Positions 1-10,289 of a stretch of DNA of 64,000 bases are shown here, in pieces. Origin of the DNA: Azolla caroliniana (taxonomy: Eukaryota; Polypodiophyta); assembly GCA_043228905.1 (NCBI GenBank), contig JBHGNT010000018.1, positions 16,926,001 to 16,990,000 of the forward strand, in the 5' to 3' direction. Position numbers and translations under genes: made by a program. Under the pieces are notes generated by a model. It saw nothing but the letters and a program-made list of their open reading frames with translations, did no database searches and was not told where the DNA came from. Numbering within the stretch: the stretch's first letter is position 1; each line of letters begins with the position of its first letter.

Positions 1-1417
1 CTGCTATAACCCGCAAACTAAGCAAGTACGAGTAAGCCGAGATGTCGAATTTGGCGAATCTGCATCTTGATACTCTCTATCAACTCCGACGGAAGATGAG
101 ACTAGTGAGCCGCAAACGATCCTGGCTGGATATGAAGAAGGATTTGGTACTTTGGACGAGAGTCTGATTTAATTCCGGCTGAGTGGGTCGAGTGAGCGAC
201 TAAGTCTGAAAGACCAGTCGGATGACTAGTCGGCGAGTAGTGAAGACTTGGTCATGCTCTCCCCGCGCAAGGAATGGAGGAAACAATTCACGTGCAAAGA
301 GAAGGGGAAGAAAAAGATGCTAGAGTATGACACCGGTAGAGGTGAGTCGGATTGGAGCGATTCCAACTACGGCTCGACTAACATGGAACCTTCGAGGAAG
401 AGGTCGAAGTTGGCTGAGACGGCCGCGAAATCGGCGAATCAGGAATTGCGCAGATCCACCCACCAAAAGAACCCCTTGAGGAGGTACAGGTACAATGAGT
501 ATATGGCGCATCATTATGCGTACATGGTGAATGTGGCAGTCGTGCGTGAGCCAAAGAGCTACGCCAAAGCGGCTAAGGATCCGAACTGGCAGAAGACCAT
601 GGAGGAAGAGATGCACGCACTCATAGAGAATGAGACGTGGGACTTGGTGGACATACTGAAAATAGTGAAGTCGATCAGTTGTCGTTGGGTATACAAGGTC
701 AAATACGACACCGACAGCTCTATCAACTGGTACAAGGCCCGGTTAGTGGCCAAGGGCTACACGTAGCAGCACGACATCGACTACGATGAGAAGCTCGTGC
801 CAGTTGTGAAGATGACGACCGTCTGTGTCTTGTTTGTTGTGGCATTGGCGAAGGGATGGCATCTACATCAGGATGTAAAGAATGTGTTCCTACAAGGTGA
901 TCTTCAGAAATAGGTGTATATGGTTCAACCCCCATGATTTCAATCCGGAGTAAACACATCAGTTGTGTGTCGATTGAAGAAGTTCCTCTACGGACTCAAG
1001 AAAACCTTGCGCACCTGGAAAACGAAGATCACGCAGAGACTGCGGCGGATGGGGTTTACTGCATTGAAATCAGACTCTTCACTTTTCATTCGGCAAGGTC
1101 GGAACAGGCCGGTGAGCATATTGCTCTATGTGGATGATCTTGTCATCGTCGGTGTCGACCCGGATGAAATCGGCTGCGTGAAATACCAACTTGCGGCATC
1201 ATTTGAAATGAAGGATCTCGGCGACCTTCATTACTTCCTCGGGATGAGAGTGATCCGTACTCCTGATGGCATGTTGATCAGTCAACGCCACTATGTGATG
1301 AGTATGCTCTTCAAATTTGGTATGATGGAATGGAAAGCCGTCTTGACTCCTCTGTACTGGAATGTGAAGCATCGCCCCGACTCTGGAACAACATGTGACC
1401 CAAAAAGGTTCTAGTAG
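1..1417 (+). pseudogene. Copia-R1 pol remnant: integrase tail and reverse transcriptase
   Basis: Broken 3' part of a Ty1/Copia polyprotein whose upstream part lies outside the window. Positions 1-247 read, through stops, as the variable integrase C-terminus (VSRDVEFGES and an acidic Ser-rich linker). From about 598 the RT opens with a MEEEMHALIENETWDLVD block, then YKARLVAKGY, a TAG at 764-766, VKNVFLQGDL, LKKFLYGLKK and the catalytic YVDDLVI near 1127. A double TAG at 1412-1417 replaces the usual Arg-Gln of the QIVGSLIYLT region. In life the enzyme would copy element RNA into DNA inside virus-like particles; this copy cannot be translated whole. Closest relatives in the window are the G and J copies. 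Confidence 0.9.
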
Positions 1418-2090
1418 ATAGTCAAAAGCCCAATCTATCTAACCATCACCAAACCGGACCTCAGCTATCCGGTCGGATTGATTAGTCAATTCATGGTGCA
1501 TCCGACTGTGGAGCACCTTCAATGCGCACACCGAATACTCAGGTATGTTAGCGGCACTAAGGACATGGGGTTGCTGTATCGGACCGGTGTAGCTAGACAA
1601 ATTGTCGACTACACAGATGCCAATTGGGCCGGAAATCCCGGAGACTGCAGGTCTACATCCGGATATGGGTTTTCACTTGAAAGCGTTGTGGTCTCCTGGA
1701 GCAGCAAAAATCAACTGATAGTAGCATTGTCAAGCACCGACCGAGCCCGAGTATTGAGGAGCAGCTATCGCAACTTGTGAAGCCATATGGCTGAAAAGGC
1801 TACTCAAAGATCTATGTGCCGAGGTGTCCGATCTTGTTATCATCTACTATAACAAACTCAACAACATCCAGTTGGCGAAGAACCCCGTCTTTCACGCCCG
1901 ACAAAGCACATTGAGGTGCACTACCATTTTGTCCGTGAGCGCGTTCTCTTTGGTGAAGTGGAACCGTTGCATGTTCCTACGGATCGACAGATTACCGATA
2001 TCTTAACCAAACCCCTTAGCTTAGACAAGTTGCGGCAGTTTTCCAGTGCACTCGGTGTGCAATACCTCAATATGCCAAACTTGAGGGGGA
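1418..2090 (+). pseudogene. Copia-R1 RNase H remnant
   Basis: Continues the R1 polyprotein. Connection residues ISQFMVHPTVEHLQCAHR lead into RNase H with YTDANWAGNPGDCRSTSGY near 1608 and a damaged SSTEAEYR motif (SSTDRARV), where a frameshift occurs near 1740. The frame returns at LAKNPVFHAR and then changes again near 1916 to give HYHFVRERVLFGEVE, ITDILTKPLSLDKLRQF and the terminal MPNLRGR. RNase H removes the RNA strand after minus-strand synthesis. At least two frameshifts make it non-functional. The C-terminal LRGR residues are encoded by the purine tract described next, as in other members of this family here. Confidence 0.88.
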
Positions 2091-2092
2091 GG
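2081..2092 (+). other. Polypurine-tract-like sequence after Copia-R1 RNase H
   Basis: TTGAGGGGGAGG directly after the RNase H coding end, the usual sequence and place of a Copia plus-strand primer. Here, however, it is not followed by a TG-starting LTR but by a further conserved reading frame. The same arrangement occurs in Copia-J at about 55524. Confidence 0.6.
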
Positions 2093-2093
2093 A

Positions 2094-2386
2094 ATGAAAG
2101 GACGAATGAGAAAGAAGACCGAAAAGCCGAGTCAGAAACCGATTTCGATTTCCACCCGACTGAAGAAGTTGGAGTGCGCGGGACGATCGAGAAAGCCAAG
2201 ACTGGACGTAAGGGGAGCCACCGGAATGGAGAGCCCAACCGGACGACAACCGAAAAAGGGGAAGGCAAAGCCAGAAAGACCGAGACACGAATATGGTATG
2301 ATGTCGTGAAAGGTCTGGAAATCGACGACAAATTGGAGAGAACACCCATAAACAAGCTGGAACGAATCGGAGGTAGGCGATTATGA
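2094..2386 (+). pseudogene. Extra 3' ORF of Copia-R1 (DVVKGLE peptide)
   Basis: A charged Lys/Glu/Arg-rich frame continuing from RNase H past the purine tract, about 97 residues, ending at a TGA. It contains RIWYDVVKGLEIDDKLE. Closely similar peptides follow RNase H in Copia-G (TWFDVVKGLEIEDELE, about 32020) and Copia-J (TWSDVVKGLKPEDKLE, about 55730). I know no named domain with this motif. The position is where some plant Copia and Gypsy elements carry an additional env-like or accessory frame. Function unknown; no membrane segment or signal peptide is visible. Confidence 0.6.
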
Positions 2387-2644
2387 GTTCGATTCGGAGG
2401 AACTGAATCAACAGAAGGTTAAACGGACAAGGAGGCAACGGAACTCGACACGGACGGGTCGAGAAGCGCCGAAGTTGCAACAATAAGGGAGCTAAGAAGG
2501 GCGTTATGAGCAGACAAGCCGACCGAGAAGGTCGAGGAGCACGGAACCGGATGGGTCGAGGAAAGCAGGACCGGACCGGACGAGGAGCGCAAGCCAGGCA
2601 AGACGACGCCAGGTGGAGCCGGAGGAAAGGACGGGCAAACACAA
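2387..2644 (+). other. Conserved 3' tail of Copia-R1 before LTR-A
   Basis: No intact gene. The stretch is clearly similar at DNA level to 55830-56110 downstream of Copia-J; both contain GAGCAGACAAGCCGACCGAG and GGACCGGACCGGACGAGGAG-like runs. A frame with SRQADREGRGARN and DRTGRGAQAR can be read in it. It is probably the rest of the accessory region of this Copia family. Homology ends near 2644, where LTR-A sequence begins. Confidence 0.5.
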
Positions 2645-3067
2645 ACACTGACCAGATGGCCGACGAAAAGGCCGACTAGACAGTCAACACATGTGTTGGC
2701 TAATTAACTACTACTATTATTAGTATAATAATAGATGTGAGGGTAGCAGGAACTATATTTGTAAATAGCCCATAAAGTGTATAACTATAAATACACCTAG
2801 GGCAAAATTTATGTATTCTATAGTTGTGAGTTACAGAGAGAAGAGAGAGTGCGAGATTGAGTGAGTGGCGCCATAGTATGTGAGCTTAGACGCCAAGAGC
2901 CTTGCGTGGTTGATACACTCTGTGTAGGAAGAGTGTTGTATACTGTCTTCTTTATATTCTCGATTGTAAATTGGATCTCTATTCTCGTGGTTTTCCCCGT
3001 TATTCCATGTAAAATTGTGTATTCTGTGCATTTGCTGTTTTCTGTTTCCGCGTTATTGTGTATTTCA
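2645..3067 (+). repeat. Copia-A 5' LTR remnant
   Basis: Matches 31640-31797 upstream of the promoter and carries a TATA-like ACTATAAATACACC near 2784. The left end is missing: the 3' copy begins TGTTAGGAATATG after a purine tract, and that start is absent here. The end is set at TATTTCA (3067), just before the gag leader. A canonical TGGTATCAGAG primer site is not visible after it, so the exact right end is uncertain. Confidence 0.65.
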
Positions 3068-3103
3068 TAGTCGGTCTTTCTCACGAATCTTAGGGATCGA
3101 ATC

Positions 3104-3545
3104 TTGTCAAAGATGGAAGGTGTTGTGAGTGGCTTCCCAAGTATGATAGTTCTAAACTCTCAAAATTATGCAGATTGGAAGATAAAGATGGAAGACCTTC
3201 TCATAATTAAAGACCTGTATGAGCCAATCGATAGAGCAAAAATACCCACAGGGGTATTAGAGTTTGAATGGAAACTCTTGAATAGAAAGGCGAGGGCCAC
3301 CATCAGACAGTGTGTTGATGTAGTGTTCTTCAACATGTGGCGAACGACACAAATGCCTATGAGATGTGGCAGAAGTTGTTAGGTCTATGTGAGAGGAAGA
3401 ACGCCTTCAACAAAACATCCTTGATGAGAAAGATTATGAGGCTGAAGTACAAGGACGGAGAAAGTATAGTGGAGCATGTAAGCACATTCATGGGGTATGT
3501 GAACCAATTTGTGGAAAGCAAGTTTCCCCTTGAGGATGCAATGCA
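3104..3545 (+). pseudogene. Copia-A gag (capsid) remnant
   Basis: Start chosen at the first ATG frame after the LTR. Residues VLNSQNYADWKIKMEDLLIIKDL form the N-terminal UBN2/DUF4219-type Copia capsid signature, followed after a frameshift near 3340 by MWQKLLGLCERKNAFNKTSL, MRLKYKDGESIVEHVSTFMG and MQAILLL. The capsid would package element RNA. The zinc knuckle and linker to protease are deleted: the frame jumps straight from AILLL into protease at about 3546. Not functional. Confidence 0.85.
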
Positions 3546-3733
3546 GGCCATTCTACTACTGTGCACATGGGTGATCAACTCTAGTGCATCTTTCCATATA
3601 ACTTTGTCGCGAGGGTGTTTCTCGACGTACATAGTCCAGGATCACAACTATGTAAAGATGGGAGATAATGGGGAGTGCAAGATAGCCAACATAGGAAGTG
3701 TAAGCTTGATGACATTGACAGGTTGTCGACTGA
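3546..3733 (+). pseudogene. Copia-A protease, 5' part
   Basis: Aspartic protease region: TWVINSSASFHIT corresponds to the family's W-V-[ILV]-D-S-G-A-S-F-H motif, with the catalytic Asp replaced by Asn and Gly by Ser, so the enzyme is dead. It continues through VKMGDNGECKIANIGSVSL to TLTGCRL, where Gypsy-B is inserted. The rest of the domain resumes at 25892 with REVRHVPNIRL in the matching frame. Confidence 0.85.
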
Positions 3734-4179
3734 TGTTACCCGGCCGGCAAAGACCAGGGTGTGAAAAGGGGAATTGTTATTTGGGAATCTGTTGAAATTA
3801 CTAGTCTTAATATATATATTAATATATGAGAAGATGTCGACGGACGGACCGGAATCAGTATGCCGATCTGGATCCGGACCGATCCTGAATAGGTGCCGGT
3901 TGGCACCGTTTTGTACTTCGCACCGATGACCTATATAAAGGCCCGGTTACAATGTAATTATTGACGGAGAGTAATATAAACCTTTTGTTTAATCATTGAG
4001 TATTGCTCACCGTTATGTGCTTATTGTATATCTTACGCATGTTAATGACGTATTGCTAAGTAACCGATTAAGGTCCAATTAAGCGTTGTGTCGTAAGTTA
4101 TCTCGCCGTAACACCCTTTAGTGAAGTGTCTTCAGTGGACACCTTGTGTTAGGCTGTTGTCCGGCCTTAAGGATTAACA
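3734..4179 (+). repeat. Gypsy-B 5' LTR
   Basis: Same length and ends as 25446-25891. TATA box CTATATAAAG at 3931-3940, expected to start the genomic transcript some 30 bases later. Short inverted ends TGTTA/TAACA. No standard TGG-type primer site follows; the downstream sequence starts CAGTTTTTGACGACCACG. A solo copy of this family lies at 33888-34323. Confidence 0.93.
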
Positions 4180-4234
4180 CAGTTTTTGACGACCACGATT
4201 CCTGCACAATCGCAGTGAACAGTGGCGGGAATGG

Positions 4235-4703
4235 ATGACTAGGCCAACAGACGACCCGGTTACGGAGAGAGCAAGAAGAGTTGCTGAACGGTGAAGGCGG
4301 CGAGAGGCTTTCCAGCAAGCGGTAGAAGAAATCCAATCGGATCGATCATTTTCCAAAGTGATCCGGAAAGTGGCAAAGGAGTCGCTCTGTCTGCAATAAA
4401 ACGCCTACCCGGACGAAGGAAGCAGCTTAAGCAGTCTCTGAGAAGCGGAATCCCTTCTCCAGGCCTTGGCCGCAAGAGACGGTGAATCTGAAGCATTTTC
4501 GGTGCTGGAATCAGATTCGGAAGGGGGGTTACAGCGTGCACACGAACTATCGCAGCAGTAACGACACCCTAGGAGGACCGGAGGACGAGGAGTCAGATAC
4601 ATTACCGACATCGGAACCAGAATTGTCAGACCGGGAACCTCCGACACTAGACGTGGAGCAACCCCCAGAGACGGAAGAGGACAAAGAAAGACATCTGACA
4701 CAG
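4235..4703 (+). pseudogene. Gypsy-B gag, N-terminal part
   Basis: The ATG at 4235 opens TRPTDDPVTERARRVAER, which resembles the N-terminus of Gypsy-C gag (TRQDRPVTRSVTHQAEERA). The frame is broken by stops. A second frame from about 4482 gives an acidic, Pro-rich stretch (PTSEPELSDREPPTLDVEQ, PPETEEDKER) typical of the disordered gag leader before the capsid domain. It ends where Gypsy-C is inserted; the Pro/Thr-rich linker and capsid resume at 20389. Confidence 0.65.
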
Positions 4704-5163
4704 TGTTGTCCGCCGGAATAGTATGCCTCTTAGGAAACACGGTCCGTGGTCAGTCCTTTGACCTAGACCCCAAAGTGGGTGTGGAACAACGAACAGAGCT
4801 TAATCGTACTACGTAAGGAGAGAACCTCTGTGACTCCGCTGTGTGTAAGGGGAGATGGCTACAACCGACTCCTTCTCACAAGTTGCGCTTACGTACTACT
4901 ACGATTACGTATCCGAGACACAGACACTGAATTAGCCGTAGTTATACACAGAAACTCAGAGAAGATAGTATTCTATTATCAGGCGTTCTTTTTACAATTC
5001 CCAGAATTTACACACACCTCCTTACGAGGTTTTCTGCCCTTTATATATGCAGGGTCTAATTAGCCGTTCACGCGTACCCGCGTGAACCATTACATACGTT
5101 ACGCTTTATATAGTTTCTTATTCCTACGCTTTTGGCCGTCGGTTACTATTCCGGCGGACAACA
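4704..5163 (-). repeat. Gypsy-C 3' LTR with 20-bp inverted ends
   Basis: 460-bp LTR. Its plus-strand left end TGTTGTCCGCCGGAATAGTA is repeated exactly, inverted, at the right end (5144-5163), a much longer terminal inverted repeat than the usual 2-6 bp. Minus-strand TATA-like boxes occur at about 5037-5050 and 5103-5115. The left end (LTR U5 end) is also found, with an internal deletion, at 20365-20388. Confidence 0.85.
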
Positions 5164-5210
5164 CCTGGCACGCCTGTGGGACAGTGCCTTTACACGTCGT
5201 ACCCATCCCA

Positions 5211-8066
5211 TTAATCTTCTTCCAAAATGCCCCGGATGTTTGGCTCTGTTGTGGTGTCCTCGGCTGGAGTTGATGTAGGGCCTGTAGGAGCATCGTGGTG
5301 CGGTTCCTCTGCTTGGTCGGCCTGGTTTCTCCAGGAGTCGCCTTCGCCGTGTGCGGGTGGTTTGGGTACGGTGGGTTCTTCTTGAGTTCGTGGACTAGGC
5401 TCCGCCGGTAGCGTGCTTGCCATCGGCTGCTGCTCCGCCTCTATTGTTACGTCCTCCGCGGTGTTGGCCGTTTTTGTGTGTCCCTGGGCGTGGGGCGGGG
5501 ATTCTGCCTGGTCCGCACTATTTTCCGCGTTTTCTGAAGATGGTGTGGGCTGGACCTTTTGTTGGTTAATCGTTTCGCTGTCTGGTCTTGTGGGGAACTC
5601 CGCTCGTTCGTCCCCGCTATTCTCCTCCGTTGTCCTCGTTGGTGATCGGTCCTGAGGTTCTTCTTCGGCTGGGCCCGGAATTGGTGTCTCGTTTCACCAA
5701 AATCATCTAGGAGTTGTGCGAGTTCTTCGGAGTGTTGGTTTGCTAACGCGCGATAGTCTTGCGCTAGGTCCTCCCGTACGGTCGCAATGCTCTCCTCGTT
5801 GAGCTTATAAAACCCTCGGCCGTCTTTCCGTCGGTTCTCCCAGTCCGCACGATACGCGTGCAATTCCGCTGCTTGGGTTGCCCACGCCATCCATCCTTTT
5901 TCCAGCGCCGTTTTCAATTGCGCTGTGAACCTTTCCTGATTGGTGTGGAGAAGGATGCGCACGTTATCCGTGATGGCCTGGCAGCGGTTGCGTGCGTCTT
6001 CCATCGACTTCTGGAGATTTGCGATTTCCTGCTATTTAACGGCTGCTGCTTCCTCATACGTGGCCTTCAGGCCCGCCCATAGCTGGGATTCCTTTTCATG
6101 CTGTTTTTCTAATTTCCCCATTTCATTGTTTAGGCAGATTTTGAGTTGATGCTGTCTGTCTTGTTTGACTAGCAACTGTTCATCAAACCATACCTTCTTT
6201 TTATCTAATAAGCCTTGAAGTCCCGCTATTGCCGCCTCTGATTTCTTCGCGTCCTCTCGTAATTGGGCGTTGTCGTCTTTTGTCCGAATGTGCTGTGCCA
6301 CCTCTGTAGCTAGTTTCTCTTCAAGCGTTTCTACTGCTTTTCGTCCGTTAGCCCGTATCTCCTTTTCTTTGTCGGAGGATTGGCGTAGCTCTGCTCGAAG
6401 GCGGTCAATTTCGGATTCCGCTAGCTGCACTGCCCTTTTTGCTTTTGAGGCGATGGCGGTCCGAGCCTCGATTTCTTCTTTGAGAGTGTCGACAACATGG
6501 TTCGGTGGCAGGGTTTCGTGTTGCGCCGTAGTCGTATGAGCTTCTAACTCCGCGATGCGTGCGTTGGCCTTTTGTAGTTCGGCTTCGGTCAGCTTAACCT
6601 TCTTCCAGACATTCTTATTTTTTATGGCCATCTCCTTGGCGCCCGTGCTGACCTTTGCCAGTTCCCGATGGACTTCGACTAGGGCCATGTTTAATGGTGG
6701 TATCTCCATCCCTACTCGCCATACCCCAGCGTTCCTCTGTCTGCCAACCTTGGCCAGCCGGTCCTCATCGTCACTCTCCGTTGTTTGTGTTAGGGCGCGC
6801 TCTATCATCTGTCGTTCTGCATGCTCCTTGGCCATGCATTGAGCGGCTTTGACCTGTTGTGCTGCCAGGAACTCCATGAGCTCGAAAGAGGTCCCGAACT
6901 GCAAGAGGGCACTGAATTCGTGGGCCGTATCCGGAATATCCGGATATGCCAAAACCTCGCTTTCCGCCGTCAATACAGCTTTCCCTCGCTGGGACTGAGT
7001 CGTAATAATCGGCCGCGGCTCTGCTATTGCGGGGCCTTCGCCTGCGGTTGGTGCCTCCGGATCTGTGGGGGCGTTTTTTACCAACCCCCGCCCATCCTTT
7101 CTGTCCAATCTGCGCCGTTTGGGTCTAGGGCTTTCCCCCCCGTGCATCGGTGGCTGGTTCTGGGGGTGCCTCCATGGGGTGTCTAGGCTGTTCCTCTTGC
7201 GTCCCCCGTATATCCGGTTGGTCGGTAGGAGGTGTTGTCCTTGGGTCTGGTTGGGCCGGTTGGGGTTCCTCCTCCCATGCTGGGGCTGCTAACTCCGCTA
7301 ACCAGCGTTTCGCGGAGCGGGGCGGGGCCGTGGGTTGGTTGCTGGGTTGTGGTGCTGGTAGACCTCGGGGTGGAAACGGTACCGTAAGGTATTGTTGGAT
7401 GATTGGCCTGAGCTTTTTGCCTGCTTGGTACGCATGCAAGCTTTCCCGTAACGCCGGCCCTGTGATGACCCCCTAGTCAGCTGTACGCCCCTCAAAGGTG
7501 TCGATAATGATGCCCGCCTTCTGTTTAGGCATCCCATAAGCATTGACATGGACGCAACCTACTTCCAGTAGGAACTTGGCCACTTCATGGAAGAAGGGAT
7601 CCGGAATCTGTTTTGTTCTATAGGCTTTGGCGGAGGATGAGTATGGGCCAAAATACCGCTACAGCGCCTCTGTAGGAGGTATTTCGAAATGTCTTTCGCC
7701 TAGTGAAGATAGGTCTAACTTCTTCCGAATGGAAGAGTTTGTGACCGTGTCGATGTTAAGCCGCCTGGTGATGTCCATGGTGTCCGGGTGCGGAGGTGCT
7801 TCTGCGACCCGAATATAACCATCCAGGCGCTTCTCCACGAGCCATCAACGTAGGGCAGTAGAGATGAAGATTGGCATCGCCAGGGTAGGTTCGTGGAGAG
7901 GCGACGAGTAGTAGTGGTGAGTTGGAGCTCTGAGATGTGATGGGGAAGAAGGTGAGGAGGAGCGATGGTAGCACTGATAGCTAGATGCTGTGTTTCTGCT
8001 TTGTGTAGAAAACCTTCTATTTCCTTCTTTTTGTGGCTTAGGGTTCCTTGGGTGGTGAGCCATCAT
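5211..8066 (-). pseudogene. Gypsy-C ORF3: large coiled-coil protein downstream of integrase
   Basis: A separate frame after integrase, starting near 8066 (MAHHPRNPKPQKEGN) and ending in IRGILEED before the LTR, some 900 residues through a few stops and a frameshift near 5450. Order: Ser/Pro-rich start; a folded segment (DITRRLNIDTV, FFHEVAKFLLEVGCVHVNAYG); a Pro-rich linker; a basic PRPKRRRLDRK stretch that could be a nuclear signal; a long heptad-rich coiled coil (ELQKANARIAELEAH, DRLRAELRQSSDKEKEI); then WMAWATQAAELHAYRADWENRR and DLAQDYRALANQH. Gypsy-B carries the same tail. No named family recognised and no membrane anchor seen, so it is not a typical env. Confidence 0.72.
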
Positions 8067-8103
8067 GGTGCCGCGAGTTCTTGAACTAGGAGTTTGTGCA
8101 CTA

Positions 8104-8137
8104 TCTTCTCTTTTTTTCTTTTTTTTCTTTTTTTCCT
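8104..8137 (-). promoter_or_regulatory. 34-base purine tract upstream of Gypsy-C ORF3
   Basis: Unbroken run of A/G on the minus strand (runs of A7-A8 separated by G) between the integrase end and the ORF3 start. It could act as an internal plus-strand primer (central purine tract) or be part of a promoter/leader for ORF3; a TATAATGTAAAAATA sequence lies just upstream on the same strand. Role inferred only. Confidence 0.4.
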
Positions 8138-8139
8138 AA

Positions 8140-8331
8140 CGGTTAGTTACCCCCTATTTTTACATTATAGTACAATTGGGCCTGTCCCTTTTACGCTGCG
8201 GGTTCTACGGCTTTGTCCCATTCGGCGGTGAATGGGTTAGGTGGTGTAGGGCCCAGTTAAGGTTTGAGCCGAAACCCATTCACTTTTTGCGGTACTATTT
8301 CTCCAGCCACTGTTCCTAGTTGGAACGTGCC
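8140..8331 (-). other. Integrase-ORF3 spacer in Gypsy-C
   Basis: No gene. After the integrase C-terminal GPYWIIGVE the frame runs on through stops (GTFQLGTVAGEIVPQ, VNGFRLKP), then AT-rich sequence leads into the purine tract. Seems to be decayed integrase tail plus a short intergenic segment. Confidence 0.5.
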
Positions 8332-9619
8332 CTATTCCACTCCAATTATCCAGTATGGGCCGGTCCAGCGGAAACGCAGCTTACCCGGCATCTGGCCCAT
8401 GTGTGTTTGAAAAACTAGCACCGCTCGGCCCACGGCGAACTCCTTTTCCCTTGCACTCCGATGCCAATCGACAAATGCTTTACGCCGTCGCTGTTCTTCT
8501 TCCAACACAGCCATGCTGTGGACGCGTTTCTCCCCTAGTTCGAGGAGTTGGTGAAGCCGTTCCTCCTTTGACTTGGCTTCTGATAATCGGTTCTGTACGT
8601 TAATGCACAACCTAGGTACCCGGAATTCGACCGACATTACTGCTTCTAGTCCAAACGCTAGCCGAAACGGTGTTGATCGTATGCTTGTTTTGTAACTAGT
8701 TCTGTACGCCCATAACGCGCTCTGGAGTTTGGTGTCCCAGTCCGTTCTGTTTTCATTGACAATTTTCTTTAAAATGGTCTGTAAAGTTTTGTTCGTGGAT
8801 TCCGCTAATCCATTCGCCTACGGGTAGTATGGCGTGCTTTTCTTGTGGACGACTACGTAATGCTATGTTAGTTCCCGAACCACCGTATTGAGGAAGTGGC
8901 TCCCCTGGTCACTGATGAGCTCAATCGGGCAGCAGAACCGGCACCAGATGTGCTCGTACAGAAATTTGGCTGTGACGGCCACCGTATTTTCCCGTAGTGC
9001 CTTTGCTTCTACCCATTTGGTACAGTAATCCGTGGCTACCAATATGTATTTGTTACCCGTACGGGCTGCTGTTGGTGTGAAGGGCCCCACAAAATCTAAT
9101 CCCCACTTTTGGAAGGGGTCCAGTGGTAGCACGGGCTGGTGTGGCATCCTTGCGTCCTCCTCGGGCTGACCCATCCACTGGCACAAGTCACACTTTCTAC
9201 AATACTCGGATGCGTCCTTCTGTGTTGTTGGCCACCATAAGCCAGCCTGCCATACTTTGCAAGCTGTCACATTGCCTGTGTAATGGCCGTCGGCCGTGCT
9301 GCAGTGTGCCTCCCGTGACACTACTTCTTTTTCATCCTGACGGACTCCCCGTCGCCAAATGCCGTCACTTCCCCGTCGACCAGGCATAAGTGACGGCTTC
9401 GGACGGCTAGTCGTTTCTTCTCGTCTGTGCGTAATTGTGGTGGAGGTAGTCCTGTAGTCAAAAAGTACGTCATTTCCATAAGCCATCGATCCGGAAAGGT
9501 GGATTTTGTTTTTTCTGCAATCGTTGCTACTCGCCAGATGTCGGCGTCCGGAAAATCGTCGTCGTCTTTCTGTACTATTTCTCCACTCTCAAGTCTGCTC
9601 AAAAAATCCGCCACTGCGT
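8332..9619 (-). pseudogene. Gypsy-C RNase H end and integrase
   Basis: Begins right at the Gypsy-D insertion with VADFLSRLESGE (end of RNase H). Integrase follows: zinc-binding H-H-C-C region with GHYTGNVTACKVWQAG and YCRKCDLCQ; catalytic core with KWGLDFVGPF (first Asp), IELISDQGSHF (second Asp) and, through a stop near 8818, an ANGLAESTNKTL segment supplying Glu. The C-terminus reads FRVPRLCINVQNRL then GKLRFRWTGPYWI. Integrase would join element cDNA to host DNA. There is no chromodomain. At least two interruptions make it inactive. Confidence 0.85.
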
Positions 9620-10268
9620 TGTCGCGTTACTACGCGCGTGCGTGGGGGAACGAGGCGGGACCATCGGGGTCTTGAACCAAAGAGCAGGTGATAGAAGGGG
9701 AAAGAGAAAGAGAGAGACGCTCGGTTACGTATGAGCAAAGAAACACAGGGACACGGCCCTGTCAACGCAGAAGACATGAATGGACACAGGGACCGAGAGA
9801 CACGAATGTTTGTATCTTAATGAATGACAAATAAACGACAGAGCACACGAGCGGTTTCAACCGAACAGGCCGGCAAACAGATGCCGATGCCTGCTCGTCT
9901 GCGCACGAAAGGGGATAGGATGGAGGTGTTGCCGGAAGCACACGGGTGTTCCTCGAAGCAGCGCGAGCCTCCCGAAAACCTGCAGAGAAGAGCGATGGAG
10001 AACGAACAGAGGAGAAGCGTTCGGTTACGGTCCGACAGCACTTCGTCCTCCTCAATAATAATCCTATCTCCCCGCGTCTCCCTCTCTTTTATAGCTTCAA
10101 GAAGGGAGCCGTTTCCCTCATTAACTTCCTACCTACCGAATCTAACTACATGAGATATACCCTTGTACCTAATTCTCTATTATACACATTAAAGGGCGCG
10201 CACGCGTGAAGAGCCGGTTCACGCGCGCTATGCACCGATTGCGCTAAGGGATGGTTTTCTTCACGACA
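9620..10268 (-). repeat. Gypsy-D 3' LTR
   Basis: Plus-strand ends TGTCGCG...CACGACA; partner of 15763-16408 with a 3-base indel (CTC) near 10050 and scattered substitutions. A purine-rich, not pure, tract GGTGGGGGCGGA precedes it on the minus strand at 10269-10280. Confidence 0.93.
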
Positions 10269-10289
10269 TCCGCCCCCACCGAACCCGCA

